A stretch of DNA of 43,969 bases. It comes from Fusobacteriaceae bacterium (lineage in GTDB: Bacteria > Fusobacteriota > Fusobacteriia > Fusobacteriales > Fusobacteriaceae). The stretch lies in contig JAISST010000111.1 in the NCBI GenBank assembly GCA_031272945.1, positions 1-43,969 of the forward strand, given 5' to 3'. The notes beneath the pieces are model-generated. The model worked only from the letters and a program-made list of their open reading frames with translations. It searched no databases and was not told the DNA's origin. The position numbers and the translations under genes are program-made. This document shows positions 7,998 through 17,050 of this stretch, one piece after another. Within the stretch, counting starts at the first letter, position 1, and each line of letters starts with the position of its first letter.

Positions 7998-8987
7998 ATG
8001 AAGGTAGCCATAGCAGGCGCGACCGGCCTCGTGGGGAGTACATTCCTCAAAGTACTGGCCGAGCGGAAATTTCCCTGCGACGAATTGTATCTTTTCGCGT
8101 CCAAGAAGAGCGCCGGAAAGAGGATATCCTTTCAGGACAGGCAATATACCGTGGAGGAATTGACGGAAACGAGTTTTGACAGAGGAATTGACATTGCCCT
8201 TTTTTCAGCGGGCGCCGACGTCAGCAAAAAATTTGCCCCCATCGCGGCGGCCCACGGCTGTCTTGTGGTGGACAATTCCTCGGCGTGGCGCATGGATGAG
8301 ACCGTTCCCCTTGTGGTACCCGAAGTGAACCCGCAAGCGGCGCTGAAAAACCACAATATTATCGCAAATCCCAACTGCTCCACGATACAGTGCGTGGAAG
8401 CGTTGCATATATTGGATAAAAGCTACGGATTGAAGCGTGTGATTTACAACACGTACCAGGCTGTATCAGGCGCCGGGATGAAAGGAATCGCGGATCTGGA
8501 AGGGGGGCTGAAAGGAGAGGCGCCCCGGAAATTCCCCCATCCCATTGTGAACAACTGTCTGCCGCACATTGACGTATTCCTGGAAAACGGCTATACGAAA
8601 GAAGAAATGAAGATGGTCAATGAGACAAGAAAAATCCTGGATCTGCCGGATCTGCCGGTTACCGCCACCTGTGTCCGGGTGCCCGTCGTGAATTCCCATT
8701 CCATTTCCATCACTGCGGAACTGGAAAAAGACTATGAACTGGAGGATATCCGGGAGGCGTTCAAAGAATCCGAGGGGCTGCTTGTCCTTGACGATCCGCA
8801 AAACAACCGCTATCCCCTGGCTACCATCGCTTCCGGGCAGGACCTTGTGCTCGTAGGGAGGATCCGGCGGGATTTCAGCGCTCCCCGCAGCGTGAGCTTC
8901 TGGACCGTCGCCGACAATATCCGGAAAGGAGCGGCCACCAACGCCGTGCAGATCGCGGAACTCTTCGTAGAAAACGAAACGCGCTAA
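7998..8987 (+). CDS. asd: Aspartate-semialdehyde dehydrogenase
   Basis: MKVAIAGATGLVGSTFLKVLAER, NPNCSTIQCVEALHIL, TYQAVSGAGMKG. Confidence 0.97.
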   Translation: MKVAIAGATGLVGSTFLKVLAERKFPCDELYLFASKKSAGKRISFQDRQYTVEELTETSFDRGIDIALFSAGADVSKKFAPIAAAHGCLVVDNSSAWRMDETVPLVVPEVNPQAALKNHNIIANPNCSTIQCVEALHILDKSYGLKRVIYNTYQAVSGAGMKGIADLEGGLKGEAPRKFPHPIVNNCLPHIDVFLENGYTKEEMKMVNETRKILDLPDLPVTATCVRVPVVNSHSISITAELEKDYELEDIREAFKESEGLLVLDDPQNNRYPLATIASGQDLVLVGRIRRDFSAPRSVSFWTVADNIRKGAATNAVQIAELFVENETR

Positions 8988-9076
8988 AGAATAAAAATTT
9001 TGATCGTATTCCCGTATGAAAGCAGGAAAGCGAATAACTGAAAACAGAAAAGACAGAGGAGGCAGGAGGGGGTAAA

Positions 9077-9958
9077 ATGGCAGTGTTTACAGGCTCCGGC
9101 GTAGCGCTCGCAACGCCTTTTGACGAAAAGAACAGGATCAACTATGATGTGTACGGGCAGCTCATTGATTTTCATCTGCGGAACAAAACCGACGCCTTTA
9201 TCATCAACGGCACTACGGGAGAGAGTCCGACGCTCTCTGATGAGGAAAAAACAGAGGCGCTTCGCTTCACCATGGAGCGCGTGGGTGGGAAAGTTCCTGT
9301 TATTGCCGGTTCCGGTACGAACGATACCGGACACGCCGTAAAAATCAGCAAAGAAGCGGAAAAATGCGGCGTAGACGCGCTTCTGGTGGTGACGCCTTAT
9401 TATAACAAAGGGAATGAAAGCGGGATTTACAATTATTACAAAACCATCGCGGAAGCGGTTTCCATTCCGATCATTATTTACACCGTGCCGGGCAGAACCG
9501 GGGTCAATTTGTCGGTTCCCCTGCTGAAAAAATTGTCCGGCGTCAAGAACATCATCGGCGTCAAGGACGCGACGGGGAATCTTTCCTATACGGCCCAGAT
9601 CGCGTCGGAAATTCCGGCATTTGACATTTACTCGGGAAATGACGATGTGGTCCTGCCGGTCATGTCTTTAGGCGGCAAAGGGGTTATTTCCGTATCGGCC
9701 AATATTATTCCACTGGAAACGCATGAAATGGCAGCGGCCGCCTACAACAACAACTTTGCCAAAGCGCGGGAGATCCAGCTCAAATACCTCCCGTTGATCA
9801 ACGCCCTTTTCTATGAAGTCAATCCTGTTCCGGTCAAAGAAGCGCTGAATCTCTTAGGCGTCAACGTGGGGCCGGGTAGATCGCCCTTGGGCCCCATTGA
9901 GGAAAAGAACCGGGTCATTCTCAAAGAGTTGATCGAAAAACTGGGCGTGCGGATATGA
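9077..9958 (+). CDS. dapA: 4-hydroxy-tetrahydrodipicolinate synthase
   Basis: GTTGESPTLSDEEK, VVTPYYNKGNESGIYNYYKTIAEAVSIPIIIYTVPGRTGVNL, GVKDATGNL. Confidence 0.97.
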   Translation: MAVFTGSGVALATPFDEKNRINYDVYGQLIDFHLRNKTDAFIINGTTGESPTLSDEEKTEALRFTMERVGGKVPVIAGSGTNDTGHAVKISKEAEKCGVDALLVVTPYYNKGNESGIYNYYKTIAEAVSIPIIIYTVPGRTGVNLSVPLLKKLSGVKNIIGVKDATGNLSYTAQIASEIPAFDIYSGNDDVVLPVMSLGGKGVISVSANIIPLETHEMAAAAYNNNFAKAREIQLKYLPLINALFYEVNPVPVKEALNLLGVNVGPGRSPLGPIEEKNRVILKELIEKLGVRI

Positions 9959-10653
9959 GGGTCATTATTCACGGCACGGGAACCATGTCCGGCTTACTGA
10001 AAAAAGCCGTTGAAAGTACCGAAGATTTCACGGTTACGGGATTCGCCGACGAACTGACGTCGGAAACCGGAGACGTCATTATCAGTTTTTCCCATTTTTC
10101 AAGAATTCCCGCGCTGCTGAGCTTTGCGAAGGAGAAGAAAATACCGCTTCTGGTCGCGACCACAGGCTACTCTCCGGACGACCTTGAACGAATGAAAAAA
10201 GCGGGGGAAGAGATCCCGCTTCTTTTGGCGTCCAACGTCTCTTTGGGGATCAATGTGCTCGTCAAGGTCATCAAGGCCATTACGCCCATTCTTTACGATA
10301 CCTTTGACATAGAGATCGTGGAAAAACACCACAACAAAAAGCTGGACGCGCCCAGCGGCACGGCCAAGACCCTGGCGGAAGCCGCGGCAAGCGTGATTCC
10401 CCACGGGGCGGCGCAAGTCTACGGCAGATCGGGCAATAAAAAAAGAGAAAAGTATGAAATCGGCGTCAGCGCCCTGCGCGGCGGGACCATAGCCGGAGAG
10501 CACGCGGTCTTTTATTGCGGCGACGATGAGATCATTGAGATCAAGCATACGGCCATGTCCAAAAATATTTTCGTCCGGGGGGCCCTGGCCGCCGCCCGGA
10601 TATTGGTTCAAAAAGAGCCCGGATTTTATACGATGGAAGAAATTCTGTCATGA
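9955..10653 (+). CDS. dapB: 4-hydroxy-tetrahydrodipicolinate reductase
   Basis: VEKHHNKKLDAPSGTAKTLAEA, GVSALRGGTIAGEHAVFYCGDDE. ATGA overlap with dapA. Confidence 0.95.
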   Translation: MRVIIHGTGTMSGLLKKAVESTEDFTVTGFADELTSETGDVIISFSHFSRIPALLSFAKEKKIPLLVATTGYSPDDLERMKKAGEEIPLLLASNVSLGINVLVKVIKAITPILYDTFDIEIVEKHHNKKLDAPSGTAKTLAEAAASVIPHGAAQVYGRSGNKKREKYEIGVSALRGGTIAGEHAVFYCGDDEIIEIKHTAMSKNIFVRGALAAARILVQKEPGFYTMEEILS

Positions 10654-10664
10654 TGATATTTCAT

Positions 10665-10693
10665 TTGCTTTATGCGCGATTTCGTTATACAAT
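10665..10693 (+). promoter_or_regulatory. Predicted internal promoter upstream of dapH
   Basis: TTGCTT - 17 nt - TACAAT in the dapB-dapH gap. Confidence 0.45.
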
Positions 10694-10730
10694 GGTAATA
10701 AGAACGCGCGGAGAATCATAAGGAGGAATT

Positions 10731-11438
10731 ATGGGAAATCTCAATACCGCCGAAGAAATCATCGCCTTTATCAAAAACGCCACGCGGAAGACGCCGGTCA
10801 AGGCCTGGATCGCCGGAGACCTCACGGGACTCCAGACGACGGCCAAAGTCTTCAAAGGAGACGGTTCCTGGCTCCTGGTCGGCGAAGCGGCGGAAATTGA
10901 CAGGGTTTTGGAGCAATTTAAAGACAAGATAACGGACAGTTACCTCGAAAACGACCGGCGGAATTCGGGAATACCGACATTAGATCTGCGCTATATCGAC
11001 GCGCGGATAGAACCGGGAGCGGTGATCCGCGATAAAGTTGCCATCGGCAAAAACGCCGTGATCATGATGGGCGCCGTCATCAATATCGGCGCGGAAATCG
11101 GCGAAGGGACCATGATTGATATGGGCGCCATCCTGGGCGGCCGGGCCATTGTCGGAAAACACTGCCATATAGGCGCCGGAGCAGTTCTCGCCGGCGTTGT
11201 GGAACCGCCTTCGGCAAAGCCTGTCACCGTGGGAGACAATGTGTTGATCGGCGCAAACGCCGTTGTGATCGAAGGGGTGTCGATCGGCGAAGGCGCGGTA
11301 GTCGGCGCGGGCGCCGTCGTACTGGAAGACGTGCCTGCGGGCGCGGTAGTCGGCGGCAATCCGGCAAAGATCCTCAAGAACGTCGACGAGAAGACGAAGG
11401 ACAAGACGGAATTGGTGGAGGACCTGCGCGGCAATTAG
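10731..11438 (+). CDS. dapH: 2,3,4,5-tetrahydropyridine-2,6-dicarboxylate N-acetyltransferase
   Basis: Left-handed beta-helix hexapeptide repeats: [74 protein letters not shown]. Confidence 0.93.
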   Translation: MGNLNTAEEIIAFIKNATRKTPVKAWIAGDLTGLQTTAKVFKGDGSWLLVGEAAEIDRVLEQFKDKITDSYLENDRRNSGIPTLDLRYIDARIEPGAVIRDKVAIGKNAVIMMGAVINIGAEIGEGTMIDMGAILGGRAIVGKHCHIGAGAVLAGVVEPPSAKPVTVGDNVLIGANAVVIEGVSIGEGAVVGAGAVVLEDVPAGAVVGGNPAKILKNVDEKTKDKTELVEDLRGN

Positions 11439-11476
11439 GAAGCAACTACATTATACATAAAGGGGGAATGTAAAAA

Positions 11477-12604
11477 ATGAAAATCTCAAGCGCCATTCAA
11501 AACCTGCAACGATCATTGATCCGGAAGATCTTTGAGGAAAGCCTCAACTATCAGAACGTCATCAACCTCACGATCGGGGATCCGGACATCGCGACGCCCA
11601 AGGAACTGGTCCTGGAAGCCGTCAAGCGCGTCGAAAGGGGACATTTCGGTTATCCGCCCAGTGGGGGCGGACTCGAAATCCGAAAACTGGTCGCTGAAAA
11701 CTACAACAAGCATTTCGGAACAAGCTATGATGCGGAAAACGTCATCATGAACACGGGATCTTCGGAGGCCCTGGCCTGCGCCGTCAGGACGATTCTGGAT
11801 CCCGGCGACGAAGTCGTCATTTTCGCGCCCTATTATCCGGCTTATGTGCCTTTGGTGGAAATGTCCTTCGCGAAACCGGTCATAGTGGATATCTCCAAGA
11901 CAAACTTCAAGATCACGCCGGAGCTTTTAGCGACGGTGTTGACGGAAAAGACCAAGGCCGTCATCTTCTGCAATCCCTGCAATCCCACGGGAGTCGTGAT
12001 GTCAAAGGATGAAATCTCCGCAATCTGCGATTATCTCGCCGACAAAGAGGTCTTTATCCTGGCCGATGAGATCTACAACCGGATCGTCTTTACGGATTAT
12101 GTATCTTTCGGGTCGTTCCCGCAAATCCGGGACAAGCTCATTATCACCAACGGTTTTTCCAAATCCCACTCTATGACCGGTTGGCGGATGGGTTACACGA
12201 TCGGCCCCAAGGAACTCTATCCTTACTTTTTGAACAATTCCGGCTTTACGGTGGGAAGTCCCGCCGTGCTGTCCCTTGAAGCCGCAAAGATCGCCCTTAC
12301 AAAATTTGACGATCTCGCCTGGCTTGCGGCCGAGTACAAAAAGCGCGTGGATTTTATGACTCCGGCCCTAAAATCTCTGGGATACGGCGTTGTGCCCTGC
12401 GAAGGCGCTTTTTATCTCTTTGTGAATTACGAAAAGATATCCGGGAAAGATTCCTTGGATTTCGCGATCGATATGCTGAAACAAGTGCAAGTGGCGGTAG
12501 TGCCGGGGAAGGCCTTCGGAACGGAAGGCTATTTCCGCCTGTCGCTGACGGTAGGGGTCGAGAAACTGGCGGAAGCCGTGGAACGGCTCAAGAATTACAA
12601 GTAG
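11477..12604 (+). CDS. Class I/II PLP aminotransferase (probable N-acetyl-LL-diaminopimelate aminotransferase)
   Basis: NLTIGDPDIATPKELVLEAV, IFCNPCNPTGVVMSKDEI, DEIYNRIVF, NGFSKSHSMTGWRMGY. Position directly after dapH supports the role. Confidence 0.87.
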   Translation: MKISSAIQNLQRSLIRKIFEESLNYQNVINLTIGDPDIATPKELVLEAVKRVERGHFGYPPSGGGLEIRKLVAENYNKHFGTSYDAENVIMNTGSSEALACAVRTILDPGDEVVIFAPYYPAYVPLVEMSFAKPVIVDISKTNFKITPELLATVLTEKTKAVIFCNPCNPTGVVMSKDEISAICDYLADKEVFILADEIYNRIVFTDYVSFGSFPQIRDKLIITNGFSKSHSMTGWRMGYTIGPKELYPYFLNNSGFTVGSPAVLSLEAAKIALTKFDDLAWLAAEYKKRVDFMTPALKSLGYGVVPCEGAFYLFVNYEKISGKDSLDFAIDMLKQVQVAVVPGKAFGTEGYFRLSLTVGVEKLAEAVERLKNYK

Positions 12605-12640
12605 TCATTTTTCTCTTTGTATGGTCAGGAGGTGAGTATT

Positions 12641-12976
12641 ACGGCAAGAGTATTCCTGGAAGGAAAAGAGTTGGTCTGTGAGTCTTTTCTGCGCAAAAAA
12701 AGATACGCCATTGCGGACATCCATTGGGCCTACGCCCAGATGGAAGACGTAAACGTGACGCTTTGTTGCGGAAAAGGCCAGATGGAGATCTATCGTCTGA
12801 TTTTACGGATGTCCGGCGAAAAAGTCGCGCTGGAGTTCGAAAATAAAAAACAGGTGGATGAGATTCTGGAACAGCTGAAGGCGGTGAATCCCGAAATCGT
12901 GATCGGATACAACAAAAACCGGGAAGAAGCTTTCCGGCAGAATTCAGGGGAATTTGTCCGGCTCAGCAATTCCTGA
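12641..12976 (+). CDS. Hypothetical protein (~111 aa) with an apparent ACG start; ORF open from TTG 12617
   Basis: AGGAGGTGA (12627-12635) lies 5 nt before ACG GCA AGA GTA TTC; open in frame to 12976 (RVFLEGKELVCESFLRKKRYAIADIHWAYAQMEDVNVTLCC...). Confidence 0.65.
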   Translation, partial: TARVFLEGKELVCESFLRKKRYAIADIHWAYAQMEDVNVTLCCGKGQMEIYRLILRMSGEKVALEFENKKQVDEILEQLKAVNPEIVIGYNKNREEAFRQNSGEFVRLSNS

Positions 12977-12996
12977 TTCCATATTATGTCAAACAG

Positions 12997-13034
12997 AAAC
13001 CCGATTTTTGTCTCGTAAAAAATCGGGTTTTTTC
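12997..13034 (+). terminator. Intrinsic terminator
   Basis: AAACCCGATTTTT-gtctcgta-AAAAATCGGGTTT followed by TTTC. Confidence 0.8.
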
Positions 13035-13142
13035 TTTCCGGAAAAAAAATATTTTCCGGTATACAAAAGCGTTTGCCGTATGGTATAATGAAAGAAAAAA
13101 GGGGAAGACCATCACTATATTTTAAAACAGGAGAAAGATGCT

Positions 13143-14117
13143 ATGAGTGCTAATTTAGACGGAAATACTCTCTTGAAGGAGTATAAAATGACAAACACAT
13201 TAGCGGACAGGCTTGAATCTTTGTGTTATAAAATAGCGGAATATGAGATCGAAAGGGAAAAGACCATTGAAAGCAATGTCGAGAAAGTCAAACTGGAGCA
13301 CGAGAATGACCTGCGCCTGATCCGGAAAAATATCGAAGAGTTGCGGGGAAAAAATCTCTCCGATTACAAAAAAATGGAACAGATGCAGATCAAGCTTGAC
13401 GTCAACGATTTGCAAACGGAATTGCAGCTCAAGGAACTTGAACTGGAAGATATCCTCGAACGGGCGGAAGAAGAATACCTGAGGCAAATATCCACCCACA
13501 AGGAGGAATTGGAACTTTTCCAGAGAGACATCCTGGAGGAGGCGGGCCTTTGCGGACTGTACGCCGAAGGGGCCGTAAAAGGCAACCGGGAAGACATGGT
13601 AAACGGCGTGCCTCTGGAAACGGTGATCGACGCCCTTGATTCCGACTGGAAATCTCTGCGAGACCGCTACTGGGAAATTATCGGAACGCAAAGGAGCAAT
13701 ATCAAACGCTTTTCCCAGCGACTGGAAGAATTGAACATTCAGAAGGGAGAAGCCGTCGCCGAACTCGAAAAAAGCGAGAATGAGAAGAACTTCCTGCAAG
13801 GGAAGATCGGGCTGGACATCATCGACAACGAAAGCGTGTCCCTGGTGGACGGCGGGCTCAAGAGAATAGACGCCGCCAAGCGCAATATTTTGAGGATCGA
13901 ACGGGAGATCAAAAAGACGAATATCCAACGGGAATCCTGCAAGGAAAAAATCGACATCATCAAGACCATGATCGACGAAGTGATCGGAGAGATGGTGCTC
14001 GAATACTTTCAGCTGAACCGGCAGGAAATACCGGAATTCTTATCCAATACGAAATATTTCGGACAAGGGACAGGGAATGGCGCAATAAAAGCGGCGGCAA
14101 ATACGCCCGGAAAGTAA
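13143..14117 (+). CDS. Coiled-coil hypothetical protein (324 aa)
   Basis: Long heptad-rich charged segments (KIAEYEIEREKTIESNVEKVKLEHENDLRLIRKNIEEL...); SD AGGAGAAAG; upstream TATAAT at 13084. Confidence 0.8.
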   Translation: MSANLDGNTLLKEYKMTNTLADRLESLCYKIAEYEIEREKTIESNVEKVKLEHENDLRLIRKNIEELRGKNLSDYKKMEQMQIKLDVNDLQTELQLKELELEDILERAEEEYLRQISTHKEELELFQRDILEEAGLCGLYAEGAVKGNREDMVNGVPLETVIDALDSDWKSLRDRYWEIIGTQRSNIKRFSQRLEELNIQKGEAVAELEKSENEKNFLQGKIGLDIIDNESVSLVDGGLKRIDAAKRNILRIEREIKKTNIQRESCKEKIDIIKTMIDEVIGEMVLEYFQLNRQEIPEFLSNTKYFGQGTGNGAIKAAANTPGK

Positions 14118-14139
14118 AATTCCACATGGTTCACAGTCT

Positions 14140-14168
14140 CCTCCGGATCGCTCCGGAGGGGATTTTTG
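14140..14168 (+). terminator. Intrinsic terminator
   Basis: CCTCCGGA-tcgc-TCCGGAGG followed by GGATTTTTG. Confidence 0.75.
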
Positions 14169-14189
14169 TTCCGCCCTCTCACAATTCGC

Positions 14190-14219
14190 TTGATCTGCGG
14201 GGGCGTTATAGCGTATAAT
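14190..14219 (+). promoter_or_regulatory. Predicted promoter for the small membrane protein gene
   Basis: TTGATC - 18 nt - TATAAT immediately after the terminator. Confidence 0.5.
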
Positions 14220-14255
14220 ATGGTATCATGGTTTTTTAAGGAGGAAACAAGGAAA

Positions 14256-14537
14256 ATGAAGGAAGGCATCCATATTTTTGAAGTCATCATGTTGATCTGC
14301 TTTGGAGCGGCCTGGCCCCTTTCGATTTATCGTTCCTGGAAATCCAGGACGACAAAGGGAAAAAGCGTTTTTTTTCTGATTGTGATTGTGATCGGTTACG
14401 CTTCCGGCGTTTTGGACAAAATCATCAACAATAACGTCAACAAAACGGTATTTTTGTATCTGTTGAACGCCACGATGGTATCTGTGGATATTTTCCTGTG
14501 GTTCCGCAACCGGTCCATCGAAAAAAACGAGGGGTAA
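14256..14537 (+). CDS. Small 3-TM membrane protein, PQ-loop/SemiSWEET-like
   Basis: MKEGIHIFEVIMLICFGAAWPLSIYRSWKSRTTKGKSVFFLIVIVIGYASGVLDKIINNN...YLLNATMVSVDIFLWFRNR; SD AGGAGG. Confidence 0.65.
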   Translation: MKEGIHIFEVIMLICFGAAWPLSIYRSWKSRTTKGKSVFFLIVIVIGYASGVLDKIINNNVNKTVFLYLLNATMVSVDIFLWFRNRSIEKNEG

Positions 14538-14613
14538 TCCGGAAAAGTCATCGCGGAAAGCGGGATTGGCAAAGGCATAACATGTAGGATTGTAGTTTTG
14601 GAGGGGGATCGGG

Positions 14614-15042
14614 TTGAAGTACAAGAGCAAGGATGTAGCGAAAATTGCCATTGTCATGGCAACTTCCTCCCGGGAGGAAGAGATTGTACTCAAGGAAGAT
14701 TACAAAAAGCAGCGAATCAAAACAGCCGCTGTCGATATCGGAGGCTCCGTCATCGACTCGGTGGCGAAGATCATGGAGCGGTCGGTCATTACCGCCAAGA
14801 GGAACGGGATCATCGACGACCTCCATGTCAATGAAGGCGCGCTCATAGGCGCGACGCGGGAAGCGATCGAACAAATAAAAAATAAGGCGTTGGGGTTTAA
14901 CGTGGGGGGAAAAATAGGAATCGCTTGTGCGGAAGAGCATCTGTGCGTCTGTATTTTTCTGACAATAGGGATGTTCCGGCTCGATGAAGTGGTTATCGGT
15001 CTGGGGCATCGGGCGATCCCGGCGACAGAGGAGGAGAAATGA
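14614..15042 (+). CDS. HutP-family (RNA-binding antiterminator-like) protein
   Basis: IAIVMATSSREEEIVLKEDY...AAVDIGGSVIDSVAKIMERSVITAKRNGIIDDLHVNEGALIGATREAIEQIKNKALGFNVGGKIGIACAEEHLCVCIFLTIGMFRLDEVVIGLGHRAIP resembles the HutP family. TTG start after GGAGGGGG. Confidence 0.8.
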   Translation: MKYKSKDVAKIAIVMATSSREEEIVLKEDYKKQRIKTAAVDIGGSVIDSVAKIMERSVITAKRNGIIDDLHVNEGALIGATREAIEQIKNKALGFNVGGKIGIACAEEHLCVCIFLTIGMFRLDEVVIGLGHRAIPATEEEK

Positions 15043-16082
15043 TCAGTTTTGGCTGTGATTACAGCGAAGGCGCCATACCCGAAATCATGGAGTATCTGAA
15101 CAGCACAAACCTTGTGAGTACCGTAGGGTACGGGGAAGACGAATACTGCCGTCGAGCCCGGGAACTCATCAAAGAACGGATCCAGGCAAAAGACGCGGAT
15201 GTATATTTTATCGCGGGGGGAACACAGACAAATTTAATAACAATTACTCACGCGCTGCGACCCCATCAGGGCGTGATTGCACTGACAAGCGGTCACATCA
15301 GCATCCACGAGTCCGGCGCCATTGAGGCCCGGGGACACAAGATTCTCGATGTGGGCGCCGCCCCCGACGGCAAACTTACGGTCCCCCTGGCGGAAAAAGC
15401 CCTTGTGAACCTGCTGCCGCCCCATACGGTGCAGCCGAAAATGGTGTATATCTCCAATCCCACGGAAATGGGGACCTTATATACAAAGAAGGAATTGGCG
15501 GCGCTGTCGGAATTTTGCAAGCGGCACAAATTCTATTTGTACCTGGATGGCGCGAGAATGGCCATGGCTCTTACGGCGGAGAAAAACGATGTTCTCCTGT
15601 CCGATTACCCGCGCTATACGGACGCCTTTTATATCGGCGGCACAAAATGCGGCGCGCTTTTCGGCGAGGCTCTTGTGATTGTCAATCCGGCGTTGAAAGA
15701 AGATATCGGTCACATCATCAAGCAGACGGGAGCGCTATTTGCCAAAGGAAGACTGTTGGGCCTTCAGTTTGAAAAACTTTTTGAAGAAAATCTCTACGAA
15801 AAGTATGGGGCCCACGCCAATAAAATGGCGAAAAAGCTCAAGGAAGGCTTTCTCGGGAACGGCGTTCCGCTGGCCTATGATTCCGAAACGAATCAGCAGT
15901 TTCCCGTTTTTTCAGAGAAGCTCATGGAAAAGGCGCAAAAAAAATATGTGTTTGAATTCTGGGAAAAAGCGGACGAGGGGCGCGCTGTCGTCCGGTTTGT
16001 GACTTCCTGGGCCACGGAAGAGAAAAACGTCGACGCCCTTCTCGAAGATCTGAAAATCTGGCTGAAAGACGAAAGAAAATAA
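15039..16082 (+). CDS. Threonine aldolase / beta-eliminating lyase family PLP enzyme
   Basis: FIAGGTQTNLITITHALRPHQGVI, HISIHESGAIEARGHKI, YLYLDGARMAMAL, YIGGTKCGALFGEALVI. ATGA overlap with the HutP-family gene. Confidence 0.87.
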   Translation: MISFGCDYSEGAIPEIMEYLNSTNLVSTVGYGEDEYCRRARELIKERIQAKDADVYFIAGGTQTNLITITHALRPHQGVIALTSGHISIHESGAIEARGHKILDVGAAPDGKLTVPLAEKALVNLLPPHTVQPKMVYISNPTEMGTLYTKKELAALSEFCKRHKFYLYLDGARMAMALTAEKNDVLLSDYPRYTDAFYIGGTKCGALFGEALVIVNPALKEDIGHIIKQTGALFAKGRLLGLQFEKLFEENLYEKYGAHANKMAKKLKEGFLGNGVPLAYDSETNQQFPVFSEKLMEKAQKKYVFEFWEKADEGRAVVRFVTSWATEEKNVDALLEDLKIWLKDERK

Positions 16083-16204
16083 TCAGGCGAATTCCCGAGA
16101 CATTTTCATGGAATTTTTTCGGAAAAAATGGTATAATAGAGAGTACGGAAAAAGTTTTCAACCCATTACATCTTTGGATCAAATCTACAGAAAGCGAGAA
16201 AAAA

Positions 16205-17005
16205 GTGAAAAATATCAAAATTCTCCTCATCGGAGACATTGTCGGTCGGAACGGAAGAGAGACGCTGAAATTGTTTTTGGATAAAAACAGGGATCATTAT
16301 GATTTTATTGTAGCAAACGGAGAAAACGCCGCCAACGGCTTCGGTCTCACGGGAAAAGTGGCCGAGGAATTGCTGTCTTACGGTTGCGATGTGCTGACCA
16401 GCGGCAATCACATTTGGGACAAAAAGGAAATCTATGAATACCTGGATACGACGGCAAGGGTACTTCGGCCGCTCAATTATCCGGATACGGCGCCGGGCAA
16501 GGGGTATACGATTCTCGAAGACCGGAAAAAGCGCAAGATTGCGGTGATTTCTCTCCAGGGAAGAGTGTTTATGCCCCCCATCGACTGCCCTTTCCAGAAA
16601 GCCCGGGAGGCTTTGGACGAGATCCGGAAGATCACGAAATATATTCTCGTGGATTTTCACGGGGAGGCTACTTCGGAAAAGCTGGCCATGGGCTGGTATC
16701 TTGACGGATACGTGTCTCTCATCGGAGGGACCCACACCCATGTGCAGACCGCCGATCAGAAGATTTTGCCCGAGGGTACGGGCTATATTTCCGATGTGGG
16801 GATGACGGGATCGGACAACGGAATCATCGGCATGTCCACGGAAAGCGTGCTGCCGAAGTTTTTGACTGCCATGCCGCAGAAATTCCTCTTGGCGGAAGGC
16901 AATGAGCGGATCAACGCCGTTGCGGCGGAAATATCCGAAGAGACTGCGGAATGCATCGGAATCGAGAGAATTAACAAATCGCTGACGGAAATAGAATTGA
17001 CCTGA
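16205..17005 (+). CDS. ymdB: YmdB-type (TIGR00282) metallophosphoesterase
   Basis: IKILLIGDIVGRNGRETLKLFL, NGENAANGFGLT, SGNHIWDKKEIYEYL, GTHTHVQTAD; GTG start. Confidence 0.9.
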   Translation: MKNIKILLIGDIVGRNGRETLKLFLDKNRDHYDFIVANGENAANGFGLTGKVAEELLSYGCDVLTSGNHIWDKKEIYEYLDTTARVLRPLNYPDTAPGKGYTILEDRKKRKIAVISLQGRVFMPPIDCPFQKAREALDEIRKITKYILVDFHGEATSEKLAMGWYLDGYVSLIGGTHTHVQTADQKILPEGTGYISDVGMTGSDNGIIGMSTESVLPKFLTAMPQKFLLAEGNERINAVAAEISEETAECIGIERINKSLTEIELT

Positions 17006-17050
17006 CTTCGCCGAAATCAGGCGGGGGATGCCGGGAAAGGATATGCGAAC

